From positions 3,234,578 through 3,298,577 of the forward strand of contig NZ_CP073013.1 of NCBI RefSeq assembly GCF_020694005.1: a stretch of DNA of 64,000 nucleotides, in the 5' to 3' direction. A model generated the notes under the pieces. That model was not told the origin of the DNA and searched no databases. It saw nothing but the letters and a program-made list of their open reading frames with translations. Position numbers and translations under genes: made by a program. The stretch comes from Marinomonas profundi (lineage in GTDB: Bacteria; Pseudomonadota; Gammaproteobacteria; Pseudomonadales; Marinomonadaceae). Within the stretch, counting starts at the first letter, position 1. Each line of letters opens with the position of its first letter. Shown here piece after piece: positions 36,519-46,427 of the stretch.

Positions 36519-36767
36519 ATGATTAATGATAACGATGTAATTGATACTTTAGACGAGCTTGAGACATTTTTGCGTTTGGTTGAGGCGGGCGGTTTGGGTC
36601 TTAACAATGTGTCTGGTGTGGCCTTGGCGACAAATAATGCCAATGGTCGTCCGTTTGTGGCGGTGTTGGATGACAATCAGCAATTGTTGCTAGGTCGTTG
36701 GGTGACCGTTGACGTGTTTGAAAATGGCAAAGACATGGTGCGTTACGGTATGAAAAAGTCGCATTAA
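36519..36767 (+). CDS. Small hypothetical protein
   Basis: An 82-residue soluble protein with an acidic start (MINDNDVIDTLDELETFLRLVE), a glycine-rich turn and a beta-rich end (RPFVAVLDDNQQLLLGRWVTVDVFENG). I do not recognise the family. Codon use looks like that of the neighbours and no overlapping gene competes, so it is probably real. The ribosome site is weak. Confidence 0.55.
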   Translation: MINDNDVIDTLDELETFLRLVEAGGLGLNNVSGVALATNNANGRPFVAVLDDNQQLLLGRWVTVDVFENGKDMVRYGMKKSH

Positions 36768-36771
36768 TTAC

Positions 36772-36930
36772 CCCTCCCTAGCCCTCCCCTTGGAAGACAT
36801 AAGGGGAGGGGACTTAGTTTAGAGCTCCCGCCTTGGAAGAGATAAGGGGACTTAGTTTAGAGCTCCCCTTGGAAGAGACAAGGGGAGGGAAGCTGTTTGC
36901 TCTTCCCCTTACTAAGGGGGGCCGGGAGAG
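36772..36930. repeat. Cluster of hairpin repeats around CTCCCCTTGGAAG
   Basis: Three near copies of a 30-40 base unit begin at 36784, 36825 and 36863. Each has CTCCCCTT (or CTCCCGCCTT) facing AAGGGGAGGG across a short centre, followed by ACTTAGTTTAGAG in the first two. A fourth hairpin (CTTCCCCTT to AAGGGG) closes the cluster. It separates a plus-strand small gene from the minus-strand cysK stop, so it may also end transcription from both sides. Confidence 0.75.
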
Positions 36931-36946
36931 GGTTATCAATGGTAAT

Positions 36947-37912
36947 TTACTGAACCAGTTCGTTGTCGGTGAATTCACCTTCGAACAAGACAGTAGACAA
37001 GTAGCGTTCGCCAGAGTCTGGCAATATCACGACGATTTTCTTGTCTTTAAACTCTGCAAGCTGGCTCAAACGTTCTGCCGCAACCACGGCGGCACCACAC
37101 GAAATACCACACAAGATGCCTTCTTCGCGCATTAGGCGTTTCGCCATGGCGATGGCGTCTTCATTGGTGACTTGTTCAACGCGATCCACTATAGAAAGGT
37201 CTAGGTTTTTGGGTATAAAGCCCGCGCCAATGCCTTGGATTTTATGTGGCGTTGGAGTGGGTGTTTCGCCATTCAAGGTTTGCGTAATAACCGGCGAGTT
37301 GGTTGGCTCAACGGCCACACTGATAATGGCTTTACCTTGAGTGTTTTTAATATAACGGCTTACGCCTGTAATGGTGCCACCAGTGCCGACGCCCGAGACG
37401 AGCACATCGATTTCGCCATTGGTGTCTTGCCAAATTTCTGGGCCGGTGGTTTTTTCATGAATTTCTGGGTTTGCTGGGTTGTCGAATTGTTGCAGCAAGA
37501 CGACGTTCTCGTCTTGGGCAATTTCTTCGGCTTTGGCAATCGCGCCTTTCATGCCTTTTGCGGGTTCCGTTAGCACGATAGTCGCGCCAAGGGCTTTCAT
37601 CACTTGGCGACGTTCTACACTCATGCTGGATGGCATAGTAATGGTAATCGGATAACCACGAGAAGCGGCCACGAAACACAAGGCAATACCCGTGTTACCG
37701 CTGGAGGCTTCGACAATGGATTTGCCCTTGGTCAGAATGCCTTTCTTTTCGGCATCCCACACCATGTTGGCGCCGATGCGGCATTTTACTGAAAAAGCGG
37801 GATTACGAGATTCGAGCTTGGCCCAAATATTACCATTGCCGATACGGTTCAAACGTACGAGTGGCGTATTGCCAATGGTAAGAGAGTTATCTTCGAACAC
37901 TTGATGAGACAT
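36947..37912 (-). CDS. cysK: Cysteine synthase A (O-acetylserine sulfhydrylase)
   Basis: A 321-residue PLP enzyme making cysteine from O-acetylserine and sulfide. The start is the ATG giving [22 protein letters not shown] behind AAAAGGAAA, 54 bases inside the longest frame. The PLP lysine is in [14 protein letters not shown]; the substrate loop [11 protein letters not shown] and the phosphate loop [11 protein letters not shown] are intact. [10 protein letters not shown] also matches CysK rather than CysM. It stands alone. Confidence 0.96.
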   Translation of the reverse strand: MSHQVFEDNSLTIGNTPLVRLNRIGNGNIWAKLESRNPAFSVKCRIGANMVWDAEKKGILTKGKSIVEASSGNTGIALCFVAASRGYPITITMPSSMSVERRQVMKALGATIVLTEPAKGMKGAIAKAEEIAQDENVVLLQQFDNPANPEIHEKTTGPEIWQDTNGEIDVLVSGVGTGGTITGVSRYIKNTQGKAIISVAVEPTNSPVITQTLNGETPTPTPHKIQGIGAGFIPKNLDLSIVDRVEQVTNEDAIAMAKRLMREEGILCGISCGAAVVAAERLSQLAEFKDKKIVVILPDSGERYLSTVLFEGEFTDNELVQ

Positions 37913-38156
37913 ACCATTTCCTTTTTGATTGGTCTGATGAAGGTGGCAGCAGCGTATTAGATACATTGCTAATCTTGTTCACTATAACCCTTACCTTGGG
38001 ATTGATGTTAGAATTTACAACCATATCGATAGAGGTTTTCGTACCACGACTTAGCTTTGTTTAAAGCACAGTGCCAAGACCGCTAATACAAAACGGCGCG
38101 TTATTTACTGCCACAATTCTTTCTGCGCCAAGTAAAAGGATACAAGTTTACCTATC

Positions 38157-41100
38157 ATGCCGACAAATGCCGTAATGACGCGCGATCGTCATCTAATTGA
38201 TCAAAAACAAGCACAGCTTACTAAGCGTCAAAAGGATGGTTTGCCTTTTGATAAGATGCAATCTGAATTGAACGCTTTGATTGAAAAGTCTGAGACCTTG
38301 TACCAAGCTCGTTTGTCTCGTCTGCCTAACATTACCTACGATGAGAGCTTGCCGGTTGCCGCTCGTGCTGACGAAATCATCAAGGCGATCCAAGACAACC
38401 AAGTCATTATTATCGCCGGTGAAACCGGATCGGGTAAAACCACTCAGTTGCCTAAGATGTGTTTGCAGGCAGGTCGTGGTATTGCGGGTCTGATCGGTCA
38501 TACGCAACCTAGACGAATTGCCGCTCGCAGTGTGGCGGAACGTATCAGTGATGAGCTACAGGTTAACCTAGGTGAGCAAGTGGGTTTTCAGGTGCGTTTT
38601 AGCGACGAGAGCAACGCAGAAACCCTCATCAAACTGATGACCGATGGTATTTTGTTGGCGGAAATCCAACAAGATAAACGCCTTTATAAATACGACACTA
38701 TTATTATCGATGAAGCCCATGAGCGCAGTCTTAACATTGATTTTCTGCTGGGCTATTTAAAACAAGTCTTGGCCGCGCGCCCTGACCTAAAAGTCATCGT
38801 CACCTCGGCGACCATTGATGTAGAACGTTTTTCCGAGCATTTTGAAAACGCGCCTATTATTGAAGTATCAGGTCGGACTTATCCGGTTGAAGTACGTTAT
38901 CAGCCACTGATGAGCAAGTCTGACTCGGAAGAATTAGATGAAGACCAAAGCATGGAGCAAGGCGTGTTAGACGCGGTTGAGCTGTTGATCGCCGAAGAGC
39001 GTCAGTCTGGTTATCGTGGCGCGGGTGACATTCTGGTGTTCCTGCCGGGAGAGCGAGAAATCCGCGAAACCGCCGAAATTCTGCGTCGCGCTGAGCTGCG
39101 CAATACCGAAGTCTTGCCCTTGTATGCTCGATTGAGTGCCAGCGAGCAACAACGCATTTTCAAATCCCACTCTGGTCGTCGTATTGTGTTGTCCACCAAC
39201 GTAGCGGAAACCTCGTTGACTGTGCCAGGGATCCGTTATGTGATTGACCCTGGTTTAGCACGCATTAGTCGCTACAGTGTGCGTTCTAAAGTCCAACAAT
39301 TGCCGATTGAAAAGATCAGCCAAGCTAGTGCCAACCAAAGGGCAGGGCGATGTGGTCGTGTGGCGGATGGTATTTGTATTCGCTTGTATGACGAAGACGA
39401 TTTTAATAATCGCGCTGAATTTACCGATCCAGAAATTTTCCGTACCAACTTGGCGTCGGTTATTTTGCAGATGGCGAATCTGAAACTGGGCGCTGTGGAA
39501 AAATTTCCTTTCGTGGAAATGCCAGATAAACGCATGATCAACGACGGTTATCGGGCGTTAACCGAGCTGGGTGCTTTGGACAAAGAGCGACTGACGCCGA
39601 TTGGTCGTCAGCTGGCGAGGTTGCCTATCGATCCGAAATTAGGCCGCATTCTTATTGCCGCCGAGCAGCACAGTGTGCTTAAAGAAGTGGCGATCATTGT
39701 TAGCGCCTTGTCGATTCCCGATCCTCGCGAACGCCCACAAGATAAGAAAACCCAGTCCGACCAAGCCCACGCGGTCGATAAAGACGAAGATTCTGATTTT
39801 GCCGTGTTTTTGAATTTGTGGGAGCGTTTTGAAGAACAACGCCAAGCCTTATCGCAAAATCAATTACGCCAATATTGCCGTAAGCAATTTTTGAACTTTA
39901 TGCGCCTGCGTGAATGGCGAGACATTCACCGCCAAATTATGATTGCCTGTAAGCAGCTTGGCTTTAAAGAAGTTCACCATGAAGAGCGCCATTATGAAGC
40001 GATTCACCGTGCTTTGTTGGCGGGTATGTTTACGCAAGTGGCCAATAAAATGGAAGACAGCAAAGAAATGCTGGGTTGTCGTTCGCGCAAATTGGCGATC
40101 TTCCCCGGCTCCATGTTGTTCAAAAAACCACCGCAATGGATCATGGCGGCAGAATTAGTCGAAACCACTAAATTGTATGCGCGAGTCACGGCTCGCATCG
40201 ATCCGGCTTGGATAGAAGAATACGCTGCGCCCTTTGTGAAGCGCCAATACTTTGATCCGCATTTTGAGCGCAACCAAGGCCGCATCATGGCCCATGAACA
40301 AGTGTCGCTTTATGGCTTGGTTATCGTGGCGAAACGCAGTATTGATTACGGTCATGTGAACCCTGAAGAAGCGCGTGAAATCTTTATTCGCTCTGGGCTG
40401 GTGGAAGGCGAGTTGCGTACTAAGCAGGCCTTTTTCCGTAAGAACAAAGCCTTGATGGAGTCGTTAGAAACTCAAGAAGCCAAGTTACGAAAACGCGATA
40501 TCTTAGTCGACGACGAAACCGTGTTTGCTTTTTACAACACCCGTTTGCCTGAGCATGTGCGCAATCTAAAAAGCTTAGAGCATTTTGTCAAAACCGCGCC
40601 TGATGCTCTGCTAATGACGCGTGAGGATTTGATTAATCAAGATGTCAGTGTCGACGATCATGCTTTCCCTGATTCCTTTGGTTTAAATGGCGTGGCCTTG
40701 CCGATTGATTATAAGTTTGACCCCGGCCAAGAAGCAGATGGTGCGACGCTTAAAGTGCCAGTTGGTTTATTGCGTCAGTTGAGCTTAGAGGATCTGGGCT
40801 GGGCCGTGCCCGGTTTTATCAAGGAGCGTTGCGAAGCCTTGCTGCGCGCTTTGCCCAAAGTATTACGTCGCCGCTTTGTGCCGATTCCGCAGTTTGTTGA
40901 TCGCGTATACCCAAATTTGTCAAAAGACAAAGGGGATTTGCTGGAACAATTGAGTTTGCAGATTAAGCGCGAAACCTTGATCGATATTCCACTTAATGAA
41001 TGGAACGCGGACAAACTCGATTCGCATTTGACGTTGAATTTAGAAGTAGTGGATGAGCGCGGCAAAGTACTTGGTGTGGGTAAAAACCTCGCGCAACTGC

Positions 41101-42032
41101 AAACGCAATTTAGCGACCTTGTAGAAGAAAGTTTTGCCAAGTTTGGTACTAAGCAGCATGAACAAGAAGGCTTAACGGCTTGGCCAGAGCAGGGCATTCC
41201 TGAGCGCCAAGAAATCAAACAAGCGGGCATCAAGGTCACGGCGTTTCCTGCGTTAGTCGCGCAAGGCGATCATGTGTCATTGAAGATGTTTGATGATCAA
41301 AATACCGCGCTGGAAACCCATCGCAAAGGCGTGATTACTTTGCTCAAGCTAACCTTGAGCAAAGAAGTGCGTTACTTGCAGAAAAATTTGCCGCACTTAA
41401 AAGAATCCATGTTGATTTTTTCGCCCTTGGGCCAGAAAGAAGCCTTGTTGGAAGATTTACTGAATGCCGTGCTAGATAAAGTTTTCTTAGATGGTCGGCC
41501 TTTGCCCCGCACCAAAGCGGAATTCGAGCATTGTGTGTTGAATCACAAACCACAATTGGTCAGCGTGGCGAACGACATGGCAGGCCAGTTGTATCGTGTG
41601 CTGTCCTCTTATCAAGCTGTGGCGAAGAGAATGAAAGGCAGCATTCCATTGCCTTGGACTCGTATTTACGGTGATATTAAAGTCCAACTGGAACAGCTGA
41701 TCTATCCCGGCTTTATTGGTAACACGCCGTTGTTTTGGCTGGGACAATTGCCGCGTTATTTTAAAGGCATAGAAGTGCGCTTAGAGCGTTTTCAAAACCA
41801 TTTGAACAAAGAAAACGCAGCAGTGTCTGAATTGGAAGGTCTTTGGCAGACCTATATTAGGCAGAAAAAAGCCCATGACGAAAAAGCCCTGTATGATCCA
41901 GAGTTGATCAAATATCGCTGGATGTTAGAAGAATATCGAATTTCATTGTTTGCTCAATCCGTTGGCACCTTAGAGCCAATTTCGGATAAACGTTTGGCCA
42001 AACAATGGCAAGAAGTTAAAAAATTGGTTTGA
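38157..42032 (+). CDS. hrpA: ATP-dependent RNA helicase HrpA
   Basis: A 1291-residue DEAH-box helicase, close to the E. coli length of 1300. Motif I is GETGSGKTTQLPK, motif II is IIIDEAHERSLN, motif III is VTSATID, and motif VI is QRAGRCGR. The HA2, OB and DUF3418 regions follow. HrpA acts on stalled or collided ribosomes. The exact start is uncertain (the AAGGA site is 18 bases before this ATG, and a further ATG lies 18 bases inside). mlaA follows. Confidence 0.96.
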   Translation: MPTNAVMTRDRHLIDQKQAQLTKRQKDGLPFDKMQSELNALIEKSETLYQARLSRLPNITYDESLPVAARADEIIKAIQDNQVIIIAGETGSGKTTQLPKMCLQAGRGIAGLIGHTQPRRIAARSVAERISDELQVNLGEQVGFQVRFSDESNAETLIKLMTDGILLAEIQQDKRLYKYDTIIIDEAHERSLNIDFLLGYLKQVLAARPDLKVIVTSATIDVERFSEHFENAPIIEVSGRTYPVEVRYQPLMSKSDSEELDEDQSMEQGVLDAVELLIAEERQSGYRGAGDILVFLPGEREIRETAEILRRAELRNTEVLPLYARLSASEQQRIFKSHSGRRIVLSTNVAETSLTVPGIRYVIDPGLARISRYSVRSKVQQLPIEKISQASANQRAGRCGRVADGICIRLYDEDDFNNRAEFTDPEIFRTNLASVILQMANLKLGAVEKFPFVEMPDKRMINDGYRALTELGALDKERLTPIGRQLARLPIDPKLGRILIAAEQHSVLKEVAIIVSALSIPDPRERPQDKKTQSDQAHAVDKDEDSDFAVFLNLWERFEEQRQALSQNQLRQYCRKQFLNFMRLREWRDIHRQIMIACKQLGFKEVHHEERHYEAIHRALLAGMFTQVANKMEDSKEMLGCRSRKLAIFPGSMLFKKPPQWIMAAELVETTKLYARVTARIDPAWIEEYAAPFVKRQYFDPHFERNQGRIMAHEQVSLYGLVIVAKRSIDYGHVNPEEAREIFIRSGLVEGELRTKQAFFRKNKALMESLETQEAKLRKRDILVDDETVFAFYNTRLPEHVRNLKSLEHFVKTAPDALLMTREDLINQDVSVDDHAFPDSFGLNGVALPIDYKFDPGQEADGATLKVPVGLLRQLSLEDLGWAVPGFIKERCEALLRALPKVLRRRFVPIPQFVDRVYPNLSKDKGDLLEQLSLQIKRETLIDIPLNEWNADKLDSHLTLNLEVVDERGKVLGVGKNLAQLQTQFSDLVEESFAKFGTKQHEQEGLTAWPEQGIPERQEIKQAGIKVTAFPALVAQGDHVSLKMFDDQNTALETHRKGVITLLKLTLSKEVRYLQKNLPHLKESMLIFSPLGQKEALLEDLLNAVLDKVFLDGRPLPRTKAEFEHCVLNHKPQLVSVANDMAGQLYRVLSSYQAVAKRMKGSIPLPWTRIYGDIKVQLEQLIYPGFIGNTPLFWLGQLPRYFKGIEVRLERFQNHLNKENAAVSELEGLWQTYIRQKKAHDEKALYDPELIKYRWMLEEYRISLFAQSVGTLEPISDKRLAKQWQEVKKLV

Positions 42033-42095
42033 TTGATAGATAAGATTTTTTTAGTTAGACGCCGTGCGAAGTCTTACACGTTAAGGATAGTGAAA

Positions 42096-42965
42096 ATGTT
42101 TAAAGTAATAGGTACTTTACTTTTTGGCTCTATGTTATTGCTTGTGCAATCTTGTGCTCAGGTGCCAGTAGAAACCAAAGAAGATCCATGGGAAGGTTTT
42201 AACCGCTCTATGTTTACCTTTAATGATGCTGTTGATGGCGCTGTATTAAAGCCAGTCGCAGAGGGGTATAAGGCGGTGACGCCGAATCCTGTACAGAGAG
42301 GTGTGAGTAATTTTTTCTCTAACCTTGGCGAACTTGGCAACATCAGCAATAATTTGCTGCAAGGCAAATGGGATGAAACCGCGTCGTCGACCTTTCGTTT
42401 CCTTATCAACAGTACTGCGGGTTGGTTCGGTATTTTTGACGTGGCCAGTGAACTGGGGTTAAAGCGCTACAAAGAAGATTTTGGTCAAACTTTAGGGTAT
42501 TGGGGAATCTCCTCTGGCCCTTACCTTGTGTTGCCTTTTTTGGGGCCTTCTACGGTACGCGATACGTCCGGTTTTGTGGTTGAATATTCGTATTTAGAAG
42601 ACACGGAGATATTGAACCTTAATAGTGATGAAAAATTAGGCGTGCTAGGGTTGGATATTGTCGAAACTCGCGCTCGTTTGCTCAGTGCAGAATCGATGAT
42701 AATCGGTGATCGATACAGCTTTATTCGAGATGTGTATTTACAGAGTCGCACGCACGATGTACACGGCAGAACCCCGCCTCAGCAAAACCAAGTGCAAGAG
42801 GATACCGCGTTGGATGGCAGCTGGGAGGAGGATGATAGCTGGGGAAGCGATAGCGTAAGTGATGACAGCTGGGAAAATGACAGTTGGGAAAACGATAGCT
42901 GGGCAGAAGATGAATACGGCGATGAGGCGGTGAACAGTGTGCCATTAGAAAGCCAATCCGAGTGA
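42096..42965 (+). CDS. mlaA: Phospholipid-binding lipoprotein MlaA (VacJ) with unusual acidic tail
   Basis: A 289-residue outer-membrane lipoprotein that removes stray phospholipids from the outer leaflet. The start is the ATG giving MFKVIGTLLFGSM behind AAGGA. Lipobox is VQSC. The MlaA core is clear: DPWEGFNRSMFTFND, GVSNFFSNLGELGNISNNLLQ, EDFGQTLGYWGI and GPYLVLPFLGPSTVRD. After about residue 235 comes a tail that MlaA normally lacks, made of DSW-centred acidic repeats (DSWEN twice). Other mla genes are not in the window. Confidence 0.95.
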   Translation: MFKVIGTLLFGSMLLLVQSCAQVPVETKEDPWEGFNRSMFTFNDAVDGAVLKPVAEGYKAVTPNPVQRGVSNFFSNLGELGNISNNLLQGKWDETASSTFRFLINSTAGWFGIFDVASELGLKRYKEDFGQTLGYWGISSGPYLVLPFLGPSTVRDTSGFVVEYSYLEDTEILNLNSDEKLGVLGLDIVETRARLLSAESMIIGDRYSFIRDVYLQSRTHDVHGRTPPQQNQVQEDTALDGSWEEDDSWGSDSVSDDSWENDSWENDSWAEDEYGDEAVNSVPLESQSE

Positions 42966-43012
42966 TCTGATATAGCATGACAATAAGATGGTTTTTGTTG
43001 CAGAGATAAACA

Positions 43013-44083
43013 ATGAAAAACAAGCTGTTTAGTGTAGAAGAAAGGGTTTTACCTTGTGTGCTTTACATTTTATTACCGCTTATGTCGTGCAATGTTTACA
43101 GCTCGGCAACCTTGAATGTTTTGAACTGGGATGATTACCTTTCCGCCGATGTTATTCGTGATTGGGAAGAGAAGACAGGTTCCAAGATTCGCCTTATCAC
43201 CTACGATGATGAAGATATTAGAGATACATTATTAACGCATACGACAGAGCATCAAATTGATCTGGCGGTTGTGGATGCTCGCTCGGTAAAGAAATTAGCC
43301 AGTCTCGGTTATTTAGAACACCTTAACGACTCTTATCGAACTGGCGATGTGGATTCCCATTGGTCAGAGTGGTGTGGCGGTCATGCCATTCCGTATCTTT
43401 GGGGGACATTTGGTATTGCCTATCGCGTTGATAAAGTGGCAGGCCCTGTGCTTTCTTGGGCTGATTTCTTTTCTTCCCGATCTGATTTGGTGGGGCATAT
43501 CGGTATGACCAATGATTATACTTCACTGATTGCCCCCGCTTTATTAACCTTGCAGTTACCCATAGATACAAATAAAGCAGAGCACCTTAAACAGGCATAT
43601 GAATTATTGAAGGCGCAAACTCGTGATGTATTAACCTATGAATATGCGCCTTCTTATCTACTGACGTCAAAAAATAGCGATGAGCTTTATGCGGCCGCTG
43701 TGTATAGCGGCGACCAATATACGATGGACGAGGCGTTAAACAAGTCGGTTTGGCGCTATGTTTTACCGAAGGATGGCTCATTTGTTTGGTTAGATTGTTG
43801 GGTTGTTCCTGCTCGTGCTGAAAAGAAATCGTTAGCGCAGTCTTTTTTGACGTTTATAGGTGAGTCTAGGGTCGCTGCGATGAACTCAGAAGAGGTTGGC
43901 GTTGCAACGGTTGATAACATAGCCTACCGTTTACAGAGTAAGGCATTTAGAGAAAATGAGTTGATCTACCCCACAGAAATGGATCTAAAAGATCGGTTGT
44001 CTTTTGATCTTTTATCCGATTTTGACATTCGACAGCGGATTCGAATACAAGAGGCGATTGAGGTTATTCATGAGTCTAAATAA
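43013..44083 (+). CDS. nspS: Periplasmic polyamine-binding protein, NspS/PotD-like
   Basis: A 356-residue periplasmic binding protein of the PotD type. A signal segment with a possible lipobox (PLMSC) is followed by LNVLNWDDYLSADVIRDWEEKTG, then WGTFGIAYRVDKV and SFVWLDCWVVPARAEK. No PotABC permease or ATPase is near. Instead the gene overlaps by 14 bases a GGDEF-EAL membrane protein, the same pairing as NspS-MbaA of Vibrio cholerae, where NspS senses norspermidine and spermidine. A sensor rather than transport role is therefore inferred; the ligand is not proven. Confidence 0.8.
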   Translation: MKNKLFSVEERVLPCVLYILLPLMSCNVYSSATLNVLNWDDYLSADVIRDWEEKTGSKIRLITYDDEDIRDTLLTHTTEHQIDLAVVDARSVKKLASLGYLEHLNDSYRTGDVDSHWSEWCGGHAIPYLWGTFGIAYRVDKVAGPVLSWADFFSSRSDLVGHIGMTNDYTSLIAPALLTLQLPIDTNKAEHLKQAYELLKAQTRDVLTYEYAPSYLLTSKNSDELYAAAVYSGDQYTMDEALNKSVWRYVLPKDGSFVWLDCWVVPARAEKKSLAQSFLTFIGESRVAAMNSEEVGVATVDNIAYRLQSKAFRENELIYPTEMDLKDRLSFDLLSDFDIRQRIRIQEAIEVIHESK

Positions 44084-46400
44084 ACGACTGGCTCTTTTGC
44101 TGCTTCCCATCATTATCATTGGATATGGGTGCGCGACATTTTTGATTTATTATTATCAGAAGAGCCATATTGTTGAGTTAGAACAGGCGAAATTAGATCA
44201 ACGCATGTTTCAGTTACAGGCGGTGTTTAAGGAAGAGGCGGCTACCGCAGATCATCTCATGGCGCTTTTTTTAGAAGGGCATTATTTGTCCGACTTTTTA
44301 CTGCATGCGCCGTCGACTTATCGCGATACGGCGCTTAGTCAGAGTGTGAGTTCGCTGATTTCTCAAACTCGGCTGAATAAGTCGAGTCGTATCGCCTTTT
44401 CTTTGTTCAGTGGCAATGGAAGTCCTTTGTTTTACTACGAGCGAAGTGCGGATCCATTTGCAACAATTAGTGATGAACAATATGCCGTGTCTAGGCAAAT
44501 GTTAGACAGCCATACCATTTCGGACTGGGTGTTTTTTCATCAAGCATTGCCTAGTCAGGTGGTGAGTGCTCGTTTGCTCGATAGAGTGGGGTTGCTCCCT
44601 TTCAAGGGGCGAGACATTGATGACAGCATACAGTTATCATTTTCAGTGCAATTAGACGCATTTTCGTCTCATTTATCGGATCTGGCGACCGCTTACAAAA
44701 CCGCACCGGTGTGGACCGAACGCCATACTAGGCCAGAAGCCATTCTTACGCATACGGTGGCGTTGTCTTCGACTCAATACTTAACGATTACGCCTGATCA
44801 GGCGGCTTTGAATGCCTCTATGTTTGGCTTCCTAATAAAGTTGATGTTTATCGCCGCTGTTTTAGCGGTATTCACCTATTGGCTGCTTATTTTTCTTATT
44901 TCTCGCTTCATTACCGCTCCTATTAGTCAATTGGATAAAGAGCTCACACAGGTGATGCATTATCAAAAAGAGAATATATCGCCTTCTTTGAGCAATAGTG
45001 AAATGGGGCGTTTAAGTAACAAGTTTTATGAATTATTTGAGCAGTTGCAAAATAATTTGAAGAAAACCCATGAAATGGCCATTACGGATACTTTGACTTC
45101 GTTACCCAATCGTTTTCGCTTTTATGAATACGCTAAACATGTCTTGTTAACAGCTGAGCAGAGTAAAGAGTATGTGTCTTTAGTCTATATTGACATCGAC
45201 AATTTCAAATTTGTAAATGACAAGCTGGGTCATGAAGCAGGGGATAATTTGTTGTGTTTTCTTGCTGAAGACTTGCATCGTCTGCTGCTACCCATTCAGC
45301 AGCAGTATGGTGGTTGCATGGTATCTCGTTTATCTGGGGATGAGTTTGCCATTGTTTTGACACATCATTTACCGGAAGAGGTCGATCAGCTTGCACAGTC
45401 TATTGTTGAGTTGTTTGAGGGGGGCTATGAGTCTGACGACTATTATTTTCCGGTTTCTGCAAGTATGGGCATTGCTTCTTACCCAGTGGACGGCCATTCT
45501 CTCAAAGCCTTGATTGCCAATGCGGATATGGCGATGTATCACGCAAAACGGTCAGGTAAGAATCGTTATAAACATTACTCTGCGAGTATTGCTGCGGAGG
45601 CTCGCCGTAAGAAAAGCATAGAAGATCAGTTGAAAACGCTGGATTGTGAAAAAGAGTTTTCGCTCGTTTATATGCCCTATACCTGTGCAAATGACCAAGT
45701 AAAAGGTTTCGAAGTCTTAATACGTTGGCACTCTTCTGAACTGGGACATGTGCACCCCGAAGAATTTATTCCGATCGCAGAGCAAACGGGAACCTATGCC
45801 AAGATAGATCATTGGGTGTTTGAAACGGCGTTTAAAAGCCTTCCTCAAGTGCGGGCTATTTTTGGGGAAGCGTGTCTTTTGTCGATTAATATTTCAGCGG
45901 CTGAGTTAGGCCACCATGTTGTATTGGAGCGTTTGATTGAGCTAAAGGCGCTGTATGGCATCGACGATAGCAGTATTGAATTAGAATTAACCGAAACATT
46001 TGGCTATGTGCAAACGGATTCTGTATTTGACGTATTGAACGGTTTGCAAGAGGCGGGTTTTAATATTGCCATCGATGACTTTGGCGTAGGCTACACGCCT
46101 TTATTACATATGATTGATTATCCTGTTAATAAAGTGAAACTGGATAAAGTGCTAACCGCAAGAGTCACAGACTCTGACTATGCCAAGCTATTACCACCTT
46201 TAATTCAGTTATGTCATTTACAGGCTATTGCGGTTACTGCAGAAGGGATAGAAAATGAGCATCAATTAGCTTCTTTAAAAGCGGCTGGCTGTGACTTTTT
46301 TCAGGGTTATTGGTTGTCTAAACCGATGCCTTTCGATGAGTTAGCGCGCTGGCATGAGGGCTATCAATCTAGACAAATCAATCTAGACAAGCCGATCTAG
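44070..46400 (+). CDS. mbaA: MbaA-like GGDEF-EAL protein (c-di-GMP synthase/phosphodiesterase)
   Basis: A 776-residue inner-membrane protein from the ATG giving MSLNKRLALL behind GAGG. Two membrane helices (about 8-28 and 251-278) enclose a periplasmic domain of about 220 residues; HAMP-like, GGDEF (about 340-505) and EAL (about 525-765) domains follow. The cyclase motif reads SGDEF (422-426) and the phosphodiesterase motif EVLIRW (548 on), the same variants reported for V. cholerae MbaA. ELTET, AIDDFG, KLDK and EGIE are intact, so phosphodiesterase activity is likely. It overlaps the NspS-like gene. Confidence 0.87.
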   Translation: MSLNKRLALLLLPIIIIGYGCATFLIYYYQKSHIVELEQAKLDQRMFQLQAVFKEEAATADHLMALFLEGHYLSDFLLHAPSTYRDTALSQSVSSLISQTRLNKSSRIAFSLFSGNGSPLFYYERSADPFATISDEQYAVSRQMLDSHTISDWVFFHQALPSQVVSARLLDRVGLLPFKGRDIDDSIQLSFSVQLDAFSSHLSDLATAYKTAPVWTERHTRPEAILTHTVALSSTQYLTITPDQAALNASMFGFLIKLMFIAAVLAVFTYWLLIFLISRFITAPISQLDKELTQVMHYQKENISPSLSNSEMGRLSNKFYELFEQLQNNLKKTHEMAITDTLTSLPNRFRFYEYAKHVLLTAEQSKEYVSLVYIDIDNFKFVNDKLGHEAGDNLLCFLAEDLHRLLLPIQQQYGGCMVSRLSGDEFAIVLTHHLPEEVDQLAQSIVELFEGGYESDDYYFPVSASMGIASYPVDGHSLKALIANADMAMYHAKRSGKNRYKHYSASIAAEARRKKSIEDQLKTLDCEKEFSLVYMPYTCANDQVKGFEVLIRWHSSELGHVHPEEFIPIAEQTGTYAKIDHWVFETAFKSLPQVRAIFGEACLLSINISAAELGHHVVLERLIELKALYGIDDSSIELELTETFGYVQTDSVFDVLNGLQEAGFNIAIDDFGVGYTPLLHMIDYPVNKVKLDKVLTARVTDSDYAKLLPPLIQLCHLQAIAVTAEGIENEHQLASLKAAGCDFFQGYWLSKPMPFDELARWHEGYQSRQINLDKPI

Positions 46401-46427
46401 ACAAACTCAATAATAAACCACGTATTG

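Noticed and set aside
40775-41239. 154-codon minus-strand ORF within hrpA
   Set aside because: Serine/arginine-rich antisense shadow with no family signal.
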